Shown: positions 13,101-25,900, numbered from the stretch's first letter. The stretch is DNA of 64,000 nt from Tomocerus qinae (GCA_020055645.1 CM034547.1:6758001-6822000); one strand, 5' to 3'. The notes: generated by a model not told the origin, from the letters alone. Made by a program: numbers and translations.

Positions 13101-16100
13101 GTATGTAGTGAGGTTCAATTTATAATAGTACTGTAAGGAATATGTGCAAGTCATGCATAAATACCTATATAGACACATGGCATAGACAACAAATCTTGTT
13201 CACTTTAGTCGACACAATTCAAGTGAGCCATTCTGTGCAGATCTGAGGATAACAAAAGTGAGTGAACTAGAGTCGACCTTACATGTCTTGCATTACATGT
13301 TTACACGTTACATGCCACATATATTTGTCTAGTCATATCCGATTAGTTTCACTGTACACACATTTGGTATATACATGATTTTTAATTTATATGTATACAA
13401 GTGAGGCCTGGGATATATCGACCTTCTACTAGATTTGTATAAATGGAGCATTGTGCGAGAAATCGTACGAAAGGAAACTATTTACCAGATATATTGCAAC
13501 ATTACAAAACCCAAGTACCTAACTATTTGTGTTGGTATATGGCGGGGAGGGCATGTAGCTTTCTCTTGACACAACTCAACTTGGCTTGACTGAAAATGAA
13601 CGGAGCAGAAAAAGAAGAAGACGGAAGACATAACTCTTCCACACACTTGCTTGCCCATGCCCTTACTTTATTCCCTTTCTTTAAGTTGAGGTTAGGATGT
13701 TATTGCCATGCGAAGCCAATCCGACCAGTTCAGCCAAATAGGTATTTAGGTACCGAATCCAATCCACCTCCATTTACTAACTCTCTTTCGGTATGTATGT
13801 GCTATTTCCAGTTAAAGAGATATGTATTTCATAGAAAAGGGTAAGAATTCAGTAGTAGGGTAAGTAAAGTAAGACGGGCAGGTTGAGCTTTCCTTCGCCA
13901 AGGCATTGCAATCTTAACTATCAATCTGCTCATTGAACCGTGAACATTGAAGAAAATAGAAAATAGTTCGGATATTAACTGCTCTCACAGAGAGAAAAGT
14001 CGGTCCACAACGTGGGATGCATACAGATGAGATATTCTGTGGAAAATTTCAAATCATTTTTAGTAGAATCATAGACAGACAGAGAGATGTATGGTCGGAT
14101 GTGGATTGCAATTGCATCACGCTTTGCTAGCACCGCAATTGAATTGTCTTGACTTAACGGAACTACAGAAAATAATGGAAGAGATATAGAAAAATCATAC
14201 AAGAAAGAGATTCCGGTTCGTTAGAGAATTATTCTATCTTTCCCGATTGCGGTCTATTGTATTGGGTTGCTTTGTACGTTCACTTCCCAGATTAATTTCG
14301 TATTAAAATTACGAAACCTAGCCTCGTTGTGCCAACGGAAATCATATTTTTCTGTAGATTCACTATCAACAGACCAAATATGCTATAGGGAAATCAATGT
14401 AGCAATGTTTACTATGTAGCTCGGATGTTAAATCTAAAGTAGTGCTAAAGTTTCTATTCACTTACCTCTTCTTTGAATTGCGTCAGCTCTTCGGCAAGAA
14501 GAATGATCCTCCCTTTGGACTGTTTAACTTGTTTTGAGACTTTCGTTTGATATTTGCTCTTTTTCTGGAGTAGTGGAAGCGAGAGGCCTGAGTAGCCGGA
14601 GGCGACAATTTGACCCAAAGTGCACTCGGCGCAGCCGATGAAGTCATGGTCATCCAGACTAGCGGACGGTGTGTCAATATCATATACTTCAAACCGGAGG
14701 GACTCAACTTCCTCGAAACGGTAATCTATTATGACCTGTTCAACAATAATAGCGAGGATATTAAAACACAAACATCATCCGTTCCTCCAGGACGGGAATC
14801 CTCTATATACCGTTAATTTATATTTCAATCGCTATCTACCACTTCAATTAAACAATCTACAATGCCTACGACTGATTGCTACAGTTTACAAAATAGCATA
14901 AAACTAGGCAAACAACGTCTGCTCATTATTATGAGGCTACGTAATGTAATTGTTTCACACTATTTAAAATGTGGTTCCGAATTAATGCGCAGGGTTTAAC
15001 AGGGTTTACCCTTTTAGTATTTAATTTAGCAATAAGGTTAATTAGCCAGGTATGAATAATACAAGCATAAATTACCCAGCATGTACATTACATAATGATA
15101 GGGTATAGGAATTATGGACATACATAGCAAGGGGTTTATAAATATTTAAACACATGCAAGGCAGTCATAATACTTAGCTAATATTGTCAGTACAGTGGGG
15201 AGGAACTAGGTAAGCAAATAGTAATAAATGTGCTATTGTAAGGTATGGGGGGAATGTTGGGCACAGGTAAACAGCGATAGAGCCCATGGAAGGAAATAAA
15301 ATGTAATTGAATTGCCGAATAAGTAGTATACGGAAATGGCTTTTTGTAAGCAGTGTACCGCAGAGTATTCTTATTCAAATAGCAAGAGAAAGTCTTTTTA
15401 GAGCGTTTAAACACGAAATCGTTCTATTTGGTTTGGCTGGGCTTTCGGTCAACACAGTCGACTGTAGCAGTGTGTAGAAGGGGAGAAACCTGTTTAGATC
15501 TAATTGAAAGACTCGACGGGGGAGAAAAGAACCTGGACTGAGCTGAGTAAACAAATGCAAGTCTATTATGCCTATTTAATTATAAATGAGCCGAAATAAA
15601 CTGTGCATAGGTGGGTAATAGCTGTATTTACACAGTTATTCCAGTCGAGCAAAGCCTTTCTTTATTATACACACTCCACAAGCCATGATTCACTACCATT
15701 TAGCATGGCCACCTATTTATGTGCACATTTACAAATAACTATCTGTATGTCCGCATTATGTGGAATCAGCAAGCGGAGGAAATAATGTACAGGCGTAGAA
15801 CAAAATTAGTGCAACACTTGCTCCTCTGCTAGACAGCAAAATTGCTACAGTCAGCAATTTACTTACTTAGCCAAGGGAAAACAGTTTGACTGGCAATTTT
15901 TTCTTACTTAATGAACTACATTCAGCTTTTGTTTTACTTGGCTATAATACATAAGCTACGTAATGTGTAACGACATTTAGTCATATCATAAATGAATTGT
16001 TTCCTACAATTTGTTTTGCTACTACGATGATGGTTAATGCGATTCAACTCTTTACTGTCTGCGTTTTCGTAGTATTGACACATTATCATAGTAGCTAGTT

Positions 16101-19100
16101 CGGCACATTGCATGATTAAGTTAATACAGACATGCAACAACATAACAGTGTACTCTTAGATAGCCAATATTGATATAGCATAGTATACATTATTAGTTAT
16201 TGTCAAAGTTGTTCTATGTGTATAATCATAGTCTGCAGCTACAACATATGTCTAGGACATGGCTACGCAAATAAAAAGAAATATTATACTGTACTACTAA
16301 GGAATTGGAAAAATGAAAGTTGTTGTAGCATGGAACCACCTAAATAAATACACGGGAGTGCATATTTACAACAGTGATATAATAGACATTATAGAAGTAA
16401 ACATGGTACAATATAATCAGATAGATAGAGTAGGCAGGAAGCAATGACGTCCGTAGTAAGCAATAGGAATGCCCATAGGAAATGAGTGAAAGCAATAAGT
16501 TACGCTGAAATATTAAAGTGTCCCGTTTATAGACATTGCTTGGCTTTTCCTTAGCTTGGCATTTTAACATAAGATCCAATCGATTTAACATTTAATGCAA
16601 AATTCAATGTGTCAATTCACTTCACTCACTTTTGTCTCATAGTCCGGATTGAGACAGTCCCAAATAACTTCAGTTCGAACCAGCTCGACCCAGTGACTCG
16701 TCCCAGGCTGATTATACACCACTACCATTGGATCACTTCGAGAGAAGACATCCAAGTCCAACAGGTCTCTAATAAATCAATATCATAAAAAATATCCAGT
16801 TAGTCAAGTTAACTTTCACCGTTAGTCTGTCTGCCTACACTACACTCTACTAACATACAGGTAGCTGATAACTATGTTATAGGTACCTAAACCCTTCCAC
16901 AAATTCATGCAGCAACCAAATAAACTATTGAAAGTCATACATCGACGGAAATGGACTTAAGTAAACAGCAAGTATAATTTCCTTGTACTCAAATTACAAA
17001 CGTCTTATCAATTTGTAATACAACAGCTCAATAGAGAGCGGAAATGGTTTAATACATAACCTAGAGTAATACTCTTATGATGCATAACCTATAAGCATAT
17101 AAGGAAGGACATTGCATTTACAAATCCATTTGCAGTTATGAACACAGTTACTAAGTTAATAGATAATTCACAACTATCCCAAACCATTTTATGGAGTATT
17201 AAAATGTTATTCCTTGTTTGTTGTTCCTAACTTTTGCAGGTATTGCATCCTAAGTAACTTCTACGCTTTGTCTAACAACTTTATTTTACCCCGACCTTAG
17301 TACCTACAACTAAACAAGCCCCACATTGCAATAACTACAAAGTGAAGTTAGTTGTTCTGCCATTCCAACAAAAATTACTAAAAGTTTTAAGCCTTAAAAC
17401 AAAGCTACAAACAAGTGCACACTAGCAGACTATAGAGCATCGAGTGCTCTCCGCCAACATTCATTCATACTAACAATGTTGACTACACTTGCATTTTTGA
17501 AAATGGCTATAATGTTGTTTGCACAATGTATGTAGCTATTTTCTCGTGAGTTGCAAATGACCAACATGCTGTTCATAATAATAATATATTTATAGACTAG
17601 CTAGGTCACATTTGGTCTGCCCGATTTATAGATCGACTTTTTAACGAGTTTGCACTTACATTTTGTATTAATACAGACGACACTTCGTGCCTGAGGAACA
17701 CTATAGGATTATTTAAGTCTCTTTGCTTTTCTTTCAAGTATGACTTAAGAGCTAGTGTAACATTGCACTATTGTTAGTGATGATTTACTTTTGCACTCGG
17801 TTTTACTACCGTGCTAAGAAAGTTGTGAAAGACAAGGGCTTCTAGTAATGTCTTTCTTTTACTTGCGTAGTTTATCTCCGGATATGATCAGAAACTACAT
17901 GAATGTATAAATACCAAATAAGTAGTTACATGAGCTTATGTTGTATATAATGCCAAAGGTAAAGGGCAATACAGACAGGTTGAGGTTTAAACGCAGGTTG
18001 TGCTGTTCAACCTATTCTGCACAATGTTCGTGTTCGTTTAAGTAGCTGAGTTGTTGTTGTGTTATAATTATGGTCATGGCGTTATTGTGTTCTACTCATC
18101 ATATCTTAAACTCCTTACGTGGGCTACAATAATAATATTTATTGCTTTATCCTCCGAGAATGAGACTCTCTGCCCTGTTCTTCTATGTAGTTGTGCAATA
18201 GACATATTCCATGAGCATGCGATCTAGTACATTTACTCTGCTCTCAAAATGCCCATTGCATTCAGAGGAATATGCTCCTTATACGATGTTTAATGTGGAT
18301 TGGTAATAATATCAGGTTCATACTTCATCGTATTAAATCAATTATATACCTTACACATACAGGGCAAACCAGATGTATCCTTACGTGGTCTACGCTCTCT
18401 AGCTCCTGAACGGAGACTGCTACGAAAATGAGGTGGCCACCCAAAATTTCCAATCGAATTGAGTATAATAACTATTTTATCGGTTCCGTTTGATTGAATT
18501 ACAAGCGGTTCAAAAAAAGAGTAAATCACAAAATCGTTACTAAGAGCCTAAGTTTTACATTGGATATATTGAAGCAAATTTTGGAAAATTTTGTTACGCT
18601 TCGAATTAGGCCTAACCCGGAACAGATAAAATAACTATTATACTCAGTTCGATTGGAAATTTTGTCCTCTTTCCAATAGTGGCCACCTCATTTCCTTAGC
18701 AGCCTTCGTTCAGGAGCTAGAGAGCGTAGACCACGTAAGGATACTTATGGATTGGGGTGTATAACACTACCTTGCTCGCTTAAAAATTACCTAGCCGTAT
18801 TGCCTACTATTATTGATATTATTATTTTGCCTTTTTTTTCATTAACTGCTTGCCTAAACTGTCATGCTATCAGTAATAGATATCCGAAGGCGACCTGCAG
18901 AGTTAAATAAATATAATTGACTTAATGAATTAAGCGTGATATTTACGCACTCGTGCAATTTCTTACTCCGTCTTCGACTTGTGCCGTGGGAAATGACATC
19001 AGCAGATGACAACATAATTCCCACCTCGATATAGTGACAATAGAAAGCTTGAATGTCACTAAAGCACTACAGAAAATTATGTTATCCATACGTGGAACTC

Positions 19101-21660
19101 ACTTCAATTAAATAATCTGACCATGTGGCCATGGATAAAATGCATGTGTTAACGGTAATAAGTAAATTCAGACATTAAGCTTAATGCCTAGGCAATAAGT
19201 AAAATTTTTGAAGAATTCTAGTTTTCAGTATTTGAAATTTAGAAGACCATTTATATAGTCCAATTATATTCTTTTTCCTAAATAAGGACATTGTAACGAA
19301 TTTAAAATGCCGCATATGAATAGTGTGCGACTAAGACTTAAGAAGTTGTAGTGGTTTTTATGCAAAAGTTTTAAGGTCTATAACTCGGTCCTTATTCATG
19401 ACACAGTAAACATCTTTACCTTTTTGGACTTCTAAAATTGTTCTTATTCACATACAAATACGAAATAATGGTATATGAATGTTCTTTCAAATTATAAGTA
19501 CGGAAAACTAAAATCTTTCAAAATTTTACTTAATGCCTAGGCATTAAGCTTAATGCCTGAATTTACTTATTACCGTTAACACATGCAAATTTCGTCCAAG
19601 ATAGGGAATTACTAAAAATATTGTTGTCTATCTATTGTATTGGTTAATAATAGATCCCATTGATTGTTGGTGTATACTAGTATGTAAGAAATGTGTTATA
19701 CTTATTTTCATGTTTCGGAGAAGAGGAGTAGAATAAATAAAAGGAGTAGTCGAAGGAGGAGGATGAATCTGTCTTATTCTGTGAATCGAATGAATGAGTC
19801 CGTCCGCTGCTCGTCTATCTTCATTCTATGGGTAAATAAATTGAGTCTGACGCTGACTGATCGTAATGCAACCTCACCGGAACACAATCCAACTTTATAT
19901 ATTAATAGATATATCCTTCTATATCTTCATTAGGTCCCTATATGCATAGAAAAGGTAGTAAACAGTGCTAGAGTCCTAGTTGGTAATTCTAAACCGAACT
20001 ACTTATTAGATGATAGAAACTCACATATTATTATTATTATGTATGTACAATACAATGGAAACACAACGGAACTGGGAAACATGAAGGATGGAGGGGAAAA
20101 GAGCTCTTTCTTCCTAAATCCAATCCACTTGAGCAATTTTGTTGCTTGGCTTAACAAAGCGAATACATATTGTTAGCAATGGAATAGTCCAATAGGCTAT
20201 GGCTTATGGTTAGATTTAGATAGTTTCTCTGTCTGCTCTCTCTAGCTTAGCAGTTCTTCCGGTCATACCATATAATATGATATATAGCTCATCTATGTAA
20301 CACTAGTATTATGTATACTTAAGCGAAATAGTAATAATAATATTTGCCTTAACATATTATATGTATTAACAGGGAAATACTACGCATGATGGTGGGGCAT
20401 ATCCTTGTATAACTAATCTAATGTGTGCTTATGTCAGGCTGTTTCTACATTGCAAGGTTACATAAGTAGGCAGCCTACGATGTTTGCAATGTCATTCCAG
20501 AGGAAATTGCTTCCTTTTAACTCACTATTATGCTAGATTACCTTTAAACGTGCTCTTTCTCTCTCTGTACGTGCCAACGTGACCATATCCACACAAATAT
20601 TTCTTTTGCAAGTAGAAAAATGCAATTTATTTCTATATTAGGCATGTATGTTGGGTATACATTGTGGAAGAGAGTTGTAGATAGTAATCTTGCGTATCTT
20701 CAATCAAGTGCCATGAAATAGGAAAGCTCACAAATTCATTCACAAAGAGGGAAAATTGCAAAAACGATGTACCTATCTACACGTGAGTGGGAATGAATGA
20801 GGGAAACGTCAGTTCCGTAAGAATGGAAAACACTCTGAGCACTAAATCGTAACGCATAATGGTGACAGAAATATAAATAGAATCACAGCGTGTGAAACCA
20901 TAGCTGGATTGCTACAGAATATAATTCTTTCTTATTTTAAGTACCAATCTACCCAAAGGCCAAAGAGGATTTTTCAGCAATTGTTAGTTGGAGAAAGCAG
21001 TCGGGGTTCTTTATTTTCACTTTTCTATTTCATTTTCATTCAATTTATTTCCAGTAAAGCTGTTGTGTTTCGAATTAGTGTGTATAGCCATGTTTTTATT
21101 CACTTAAGTTGGATAAGAAAGAACTGCATTTTTGATTTGCACAGTTAATTATGAATGCTGCGCTAGAAAAAGAAAATTAAAAGAAAAGAAGCGGGAGCGG
21201 AAGGTGTAGCCATTACTCTGACTTTGAGTAATTGTTGTGTGAGAAAGTCGCAGATAAAGACTGTTGTGCATGATATGAATTGTATTTCATATCCGTAATA
21301 CCCGCATAATGGTTTCTACCTAGAAGAAATTACAGGAAACGGAAATGACAAAATTGTAACTTGTTTTCCTCGTAATGAATACTGTACTATATCAAGAAAA
21401 TGCAAAACTGTCGGGTACTTATCTACACTAATAAAATACTGTTTACTTGCTCCAGGCACCATAATATTTAATGCAATAGGAAACGAGAGAAGAATCTAGG
21501 CAAGGCAAGTATGAAGACATGCCATATCATAACAGACGACTGGACAAGTAGGTAACTCAACACTATAATATTCATGGAACATAACTTACCTGCAGGAAAT
21601 GGAAATCTCAACTGTTGCAGTAGGGTCGATGCTTGATCCCGGGGTGAATTGACTATCCAT
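682..21660 (-). CDS. Copine (C2A-C2B-vWA), complete, 7 coding exons
   Basis: Copines are cytosolic proteins that move to membranes when calcium rises and recruit partners through a vWA-like domain. Coding exons, in order: 21660-21590, 16768-16630, 14735-14466, 7843-7487, 4543-4176, 2404-2245, 1122-682. All junctions are GT-AG and the phases close to 1806 nt, giving 601 residues; most copines have about 530-560. C2A (about 14-140) keeps its calcium Asp residues in SRSDP (36) and DID (89, 91). C2B (about 150-275) has lost both Asp clusters. The vWA domain has an intact MIDAS: DFTAS at 315-319, Thr414 in YGPTN, Asp444 in VTDG. The C terminus carries the copine signature AERDIVQFVP and LAKEVLAEIPEQL, then a Lys/Asn/Pro-rich tail. 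The start is the first ATG, just upstream of the C2A strand EISISC. Extra length comes from a basic C2A-C2B linker, about 20 residues after QFVP, and the tail. Family identity is very secure; orthology to a numbered vertebrate copine is not assignable. Confidence 0.96.
2245..2404 (-). CDS. Copine coding exon 6 (vWA domain)
   Basis: Encodes the last base of Lys402 through Glu455, with IQLYGPTNFAPIV (MIDAS Thr414) and LLIVTDGIITDMPDTKE (MIDAS Asp444). The acceptor follows a GTGCAG and the donor is GTGAGT. Confidence 0.96.
4176..4543 (-). CDS. Copine coding exon 5 (vWA domain with MIDAS)
   Basis: Encodes residues 280-401 and two bases of Lys402. It contains FMEYIAGG, the MIDAS motif AIDFTASNGNP and the conserved QDYDQSKMFPVFGFGARIPP. 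It ends GVQGVLDAY before a GTAAAT donor. Starts in phase 0 and ends in phase 2. Confidence 0.96.
4544..7486 (-). other. Copine intron 4, no gene seen
   Basis: AT-rich intron sequence. A short palindromic run of GCATGGCAT units occurs near 6045-6067. I see no coding segment with splice signals and no transposon ends. Confidence 0.5.
7487..7843 (-). CDS. Copine coding exon 4 (C2B)
   Basis: Encodes residues 161-279, phase 0 at both ends. The scaffold of a copine C2B is plain (VYRSEAVP, then SLCNGDKDRGLQIQF, then TTVNKL). The loop normally reading DLFxKSDPF is GSTRCCMFPAEVF, and the loop normally reading DWDxDGSHDxIG is QVGFNGYHTSLG. No acidic calcium ligands remain. Confidence 0.95.
9525..9581. 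repeat. Two-copy 28-bp tandem duplication
   Basis: A T-rich unit containing TTTTTAGTTAGTTATTAGCA is present twice head to tail with a period of 28 bp. It lies in copine intron 3, and nothing suggests a function. Confidence 0.8.
12981..13070 (+). CDS. Candidate first exon of a nested gene, unrecognised
   Basis: An ATG opens a 30-codon frame of hydrophobic character (MPSKTVWFYLYFIGVGMLCG at its start). It runs directly into a strong donor, GTAAGTATG, in phase 0. Such a segment could be a signal peptide or signal anchor encoded by a gene nested in copine intron 3 on the opposite strand. A possible next exon, also phase 0, is 13812-13840; it follows a pyrimidine-rich acceptor (GCTATTTCCAG) and ends at a GTAAGA donor. 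I recognise no family and can follow it no further, so a chance open frame is equally possible. Confidence 0.25.
14466..14735 (-). CDS. Copine coding exon 3 (end of C2A and linker)
   Basis: Encodes residues 71-160. It begins VIIDYRFEEVESLRFEVYD and carries the second calcium loop (DID then DDHDFIG). A Lys-rich stretch (KKSKYQTKVSKQVKQSK) follows before the first C2B strand GRIILLAEEL. It is phase 0 at both ends. Confidence 0.96.
14736..16629 (-). other. Copine intron 2, no gene seen
   Basis: AT-rich sequence. Open frames are short, lack splice signals and have no protein-like composition. Confidence 0.5.
16630..16768 (-). CDS. Copine coding exon 2 (C2A, calcium loop 1)
   Basis: Encodes residues 24-70, including the family hallmark DLLDLDVFSRSDP and ending NPDYETK. 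The donor is GTGAGT. The acceptor after TTATTAG at 16769-16770 is preferred to the AG two bases inside the exon, because only it keeps the frame with exon 1. Confidence 0.95.
18360..18759. mobile_element. Foldback MITE (about 400 bp) flanked by TA
   Basis: Two arms of roughly 140 bp are inverted copies of each other around a loop of about 100 bp. The left arm reads TATCCTTACGTGGTCTACGC and the right arm carries its complement at 18711-18742. Homology runs outward to tips CAGGGCAAACCA on the left and, in complement, CACCCCAATCCA on the right. A TA dinucleotide sits immediately outside each tip (18358-18359 and 18760-18761). TA target duplication is the habit of Tc1/mariner-type elements, but assignment to that superfamily is inference. 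The arms have diverged by substitutions, so this is an old copy. No transposase is encoded. Confidence 0.75.
19130..19600. mobile_element. Second foldback element (about 470 bp)
   Basis: The arms share TGCATGTGTTAACGGTAATA (19141-19160) and its complement at 19568-19587. The match continues inward through nested palindromes (ATTAAGCTTAAT, TGCCTAGGCA) and a T-rich stretch to about 19260 and 19450. The outer ends are fuzzy (CATGGATAAAAT against CTTGGACGAAATTT in complement) and no target duplication could be read. It is most simply a decayed MITE, unrelated in sequence to the neighbour at 18.4 kb. Confidence 0.65.
21590..21660 (-). CDS. Copine coding exon 1 (start codon)
   Basis: Encodes residues 1-23 and two bases of Arg24, beginning MDSQFTPGSS and ending in the first C2A strand EISISC. 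The donor is a consensus GTAAGT. The split codon AG|A joins exactly to the A at 16768, which fixes the next acceptor. Confidence 0.9.
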
Positions 21661-22990
21661 AATAACTGACTGACTTAACTTGTTAGACTAACAGAACTTC
21701 ACAAGAGACAGAGACACATTACTTGCTCTAAACATTCGTGACACAATAGGAGGAACGAAAAACTGGTAACACATGTACCAAATACAATCAGATCAGTCAG
21801 ATTAAATAGTTGTTGGTACTAGAAAGTCGTTCACTGATTTAGGGGACTGACTTATGTTAGCCAGACATGCAAAAAGTCAGTTGATAAAAGTGCGCGGTTT
21901 TCAGTGTCACTATTTTATCGACAAGACCCTGTAAGGTAAGTTTAAGTTGGTGTCATGTGCCATACTACTTGAGAAAACTACAAAGGACAACACGGGAGGA
22001 ATTTCAATATCGATATTTGACACTGCAATAATATCAGTTCCAGAAAACGAACAGTATATTTACTGTTGAAGACTTCCTATTCCAGGTAAGTATAGTTTCC
22101 TCTCTATTGTAAGTATTATGTTGGCTTATCTATTTAGCCATGAGCCCTGTGAGAATAGTTTCGTTAGTTGGATTTGGAGATGGACGAGTCACACATTCGA
22201 AGGAAAGTCAAGTAAAGAGCTTAGGTACAATTTTCTCCGAAGTAGAAATACTTGGAGGACATAACCTAGGATAACCGATGAAAATACAGCAACACAAAGC
22301 ACAATCAGAGAAACACAATGGGTGACAGAAGAGAAAACAAGAGTTCAGGGCCAGGTCCCTTTGAAAATGACAAACTAGGAGGAACAAAGAAGACGTCAAA
22401 GAAAAGCTTCGGATTAGATTAAGGAAGATGAATTTGTGCCGGAAGAAAGACAAGGGACTTAGATGAGATGAAGGACGATCTCCGCCAAAGCCAAGTCAGC
22501 CCAGAGAAGATGAGCCCAAGTGATGCAAGACAGGACGGGCCAGGCAATTCAATGAACTGACTTTTATTTTTTATTTTGTGGCTGTCACTCCGTCAGGCAG
22601 GCTGTTTGCTTTGCTTTGCTGGTTTTCGGTGACGACTGTCACTGTCGGTGGCTGGACGCGAACTGGAAGTGCTCCAGTTGTGCCGAACTGTTAACTTGAC
22701 TTTTCTCCAATTCCAATTCACTGCGAAAACTCCCACCCAACGAAATACTCGGCTGAACTTCTCCGACCGCTGCTGCCTGCCTTCATTCACTCACACGGGT
22801 TTTCCCTTCTTCAGCCGCTGAGCTTGGAGCTGGGGAATCTCTATTTGTACTCTGCTACCCGCTTTTCCTACTCTTCGTCTGTTAACCAACCAACAGACGA
22901 GCACAAGTGTAACCAAAGCAGTTGCTTCCCTTCACTTCGAGTTCTGTCCAGGTCCGTTCTGTCAAGACAAGATTTGCCAGACACAACTTT
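21661..22990 (-). promoter_or_regulatory. Probable copine 5' UTR and promoter region
   Basis: The coding start at 21660 is preceded on the minus strand by an acceptor-like CTCTGTCTCTTGTGAAG (exon side from 21696). A strong donor GTGAGTGA lies at 22794-22787, next to a block at 22560-22990 that is clearly GC-richer than its surroundings. The simplest reading is a non-coding first exon ending at 22795, a 1.1-kb intron, and transcription beginning within about 22800-23000. No TATA box is evident. This is inference from splice signals and base composition only. Confidence 0.3.
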
Positions 22991-25900
22991 ACATCCGAAA
23001 CTATAATATATTTTACCACTCTAAAAACCTAAACAACATTCTACTTATACGATATGATAGCATTATTATTATGAATCTATCTCTGGAAATTCCCTAGTTC
23101 TTGGTAGTATGTAGTCACTAATAGTATTCAACTCTTTCTCTTAGCTTAGTTCAAAATGTCAATTCTGAGAGCACCGAAGTTTAAGGTCTTCTGGTCTGCC
23201 CGACTGCAAACAACTATATTGGCTGCAAATGAAAGAGACGCTGGAGTATAAATTCCACACGGATGCAGCTGATCATAAGCGAACGTGATCAAAGTGAAAA
23301 TCATTGGGCTTTTGATAAATACGGTTTCTGTATTGTAGCACATGGTTTGCCACGAAAAATATAATTATCAAATTTCTATCTATGCATTGGTTGACTAATG
23401 AGTGTTCCATATAAATTTTCTCTACCATGTTCTAGGAATTAATTGTAAACTTGCCTGGGAAAAAGACTTGAATGTACAAGTCGAAGACATTTGAAGAGGG
23501 AAGAAACAAGTGCAACTTGCACTAAAATGAATAAGACGACGACACAGCTGCCTATTTTGATTACGTCGTGTAGGTATAGTATGAAAAGTTAATAATATAG
23601 TACTGCTTTAGTGTCAAAAGGGCCGTATGCTCCGTCCCATGGCACAAGTGTTAAAAACTCGGAAAATATATAGAAAGTTGAGAAAGAGTTAAGATCAGGT
23701 GCTCTCTCTTCTGCCTGGTGTAATGATATCGATTCTCAGTTCAGTGGTAGTGGCAAGGCATCACAAAAATGCTCTTCCTCTCTCCTATATAGTGTTGGAA
23801 CTTATCTGTATTTAGTGAACTACTACTACTAGGTAGAGGAAAGGACAGAGCGGGACACTACATAATAATGTAGTAGTGGGTAACGAAATAAACATTTCTT
23901 GTGGAACTAACGAACGAGTTGTGGAGCTGGAAGGAAAGTATGAGAAAACAAAAGAGTTGGACAGACTTTTAAGAGGAAAGCTGCCTAGGGAGCCAAAGCA
24001 CGCGCATCACATCAACATCACTCACAATAGAATCCTGGACATGGTCTGGCCGCAGTAGGCAAGTGTCACTGACGAGAGCTGAATTATCCAAATAAATCGG
24101 TGTTAGTGTTAAGTCCACTCTAACAACTTAACTACATTACGTACATGCCTTGTACTAATGTGACGTGACTTGATGGGAATGCGACATATGCAGCCTAGAC
24201 TTATCATATTATTCTCTTCAGAGGATCACTCCTTTTGTTATGAGAACACAAACTGCCTCGTATTTAATCATCGTAAACTACCCTCGTACAATAATAAACC
24301 GTTTCACTCAAAGAAAACCTTTCTTCACAGTTTCACAAGAGAAATTCCCCTATTACACTCGGCTTTAGTGATGGCATTATAAAATCGCTGTTTTATGATA
24401 ATGTGTCTTAAGGAAAGGTTGACTTATGAACAAACAAGTTTCACGACTATTACTACACTCCCATATGATGGAAATTGTTAACATTTATCACTACCATTTA
24501 CACGAACACAGAATTTCTCATTTCATTCTCTAATCTCCAAATTACAATGAAAAATTAGTAATTCGAGCATTTCCTAATTTATTTGCAAAACAAAGAACCA
24601 AAAGCCATTAACGTGAAAGTTTTGTATTCACACTTTAACAGATTAATGTTGCCATTTGCATAACCCAATTTTTGGTTGGAATAAGAAATTACTGACAATG
24701 AGGAAAAAATGTCGCGTTCAAATAATTCAACTGGCAGTAGTAACAAAAGTGTACTGTTGCAAGTTGCAACAGGGCGAGAAAGGGTTTGGGTTGAAAGCTC
24801 ACCTCTCAGAATACGAAACTAAGTTGAGCCGTTGCATTCATTTGCTATATAGTGATAGTGGTTTTAAGAAGAGAAAAGTATTTTCTGTACAGATGCAGTG
24901 GATTTGGATTCTTTCTTTGCCTTTCCATGGTTTTCCGTTTTCTTGGCTCTTATGGGTTGGTTTTGGTTAGATATATTATCCCCGCATAATATAAATAGTA
25001 GCTAGCTACCTAGTGCTACTTTATGTTGGCCTGGGCTCTTCTGGCCTTGTTTCCAGCTAATGTATACCTATAGGTGAGTGGTTGGTTCGTGTTACTATAT
25101 TGAAAAGTTATGCCTGTTTGGTTATTCTCCTGTGCTCCTCAAGGTTTGCCGTGCCGTGTCTTTGTCTTTCTCGTGAATTTATGAAAGCTAACTTTCTTTA
25201 TTATTACAGATAGATTACATTGCATTGCATCGGTGAGTTGGTGGAGAGAATTTGAAATGACATCGTAAAAAATTCACTTTGTTTGGGTCGAACACAGCAT
25301 TATGAATTCATCTTTGCATTCTCTTAATACATCCGTAGGTACCATCTACAGAAGAAGGCTTTTCCTTGTACACCCGTCCTATAGATAGATAGTAGATATT
25401 TATGTATGACGTATGTTTAGACATACTAGTATGTGCGGGGACTGAAATTTTTATGTCATCGTTATTATATTCCTATGCATCCAGCCCTTTTTTACTTCGT
25501 CCTTTGCTATAAAGAATTATAAACTCACAGTAACGTTAAACTTTTTAGTTTGGCTTAGGCCCATTAGTTATACATAGACATGTACTATATAGTTACATGT
25601 CATAATTTCTTTAGTGAACCGAGCTGTCTGTCTGATTTAGCTTCACTTGACTTGATTTGACTTACTCCTTTGCTTTAAGGCTGACTACTCAACTTAGGTA
25701 TGATGTCGAGCGACCTGACGGCCAAGAATGACACAGATGGAATGGAAATGAAACTTCGTGGAAAACATTTATTTTATTGCAATGACCTATAGCAGAGAAT
25801 ACTTTGCAAACTTCGCTTACGTACATTATCACAGTTGTTTAATTAACATACTGCATCAACATCATATTATATAGAACATAATATAGATTAGTATTATAAT

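Larger units (their letters stand above)
7844..14465 (-). other. Copine intron 3, mostly featureless
   Basis: This is the largest copine intron at 6622 bp. It holds a 28-bp tandem duplication near 9525-9581 and a candidate plus-strand exon at 12981-13070, both listed separately. Locally GC-richer patches near 10.9-11.1 and 11.4-11.95 kb hold no ORF I can recognise. Confidence 0.5.
16769..21589 (-). other. Copine intron 1 with two foldback elements
   Basis: Apart from the two inverted-repeat elements at 18360-18759 and about 19130-19600, listed separately, the 4821-bp intron shows no gene or recognisable regulatory site. Confidence 0.5.
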
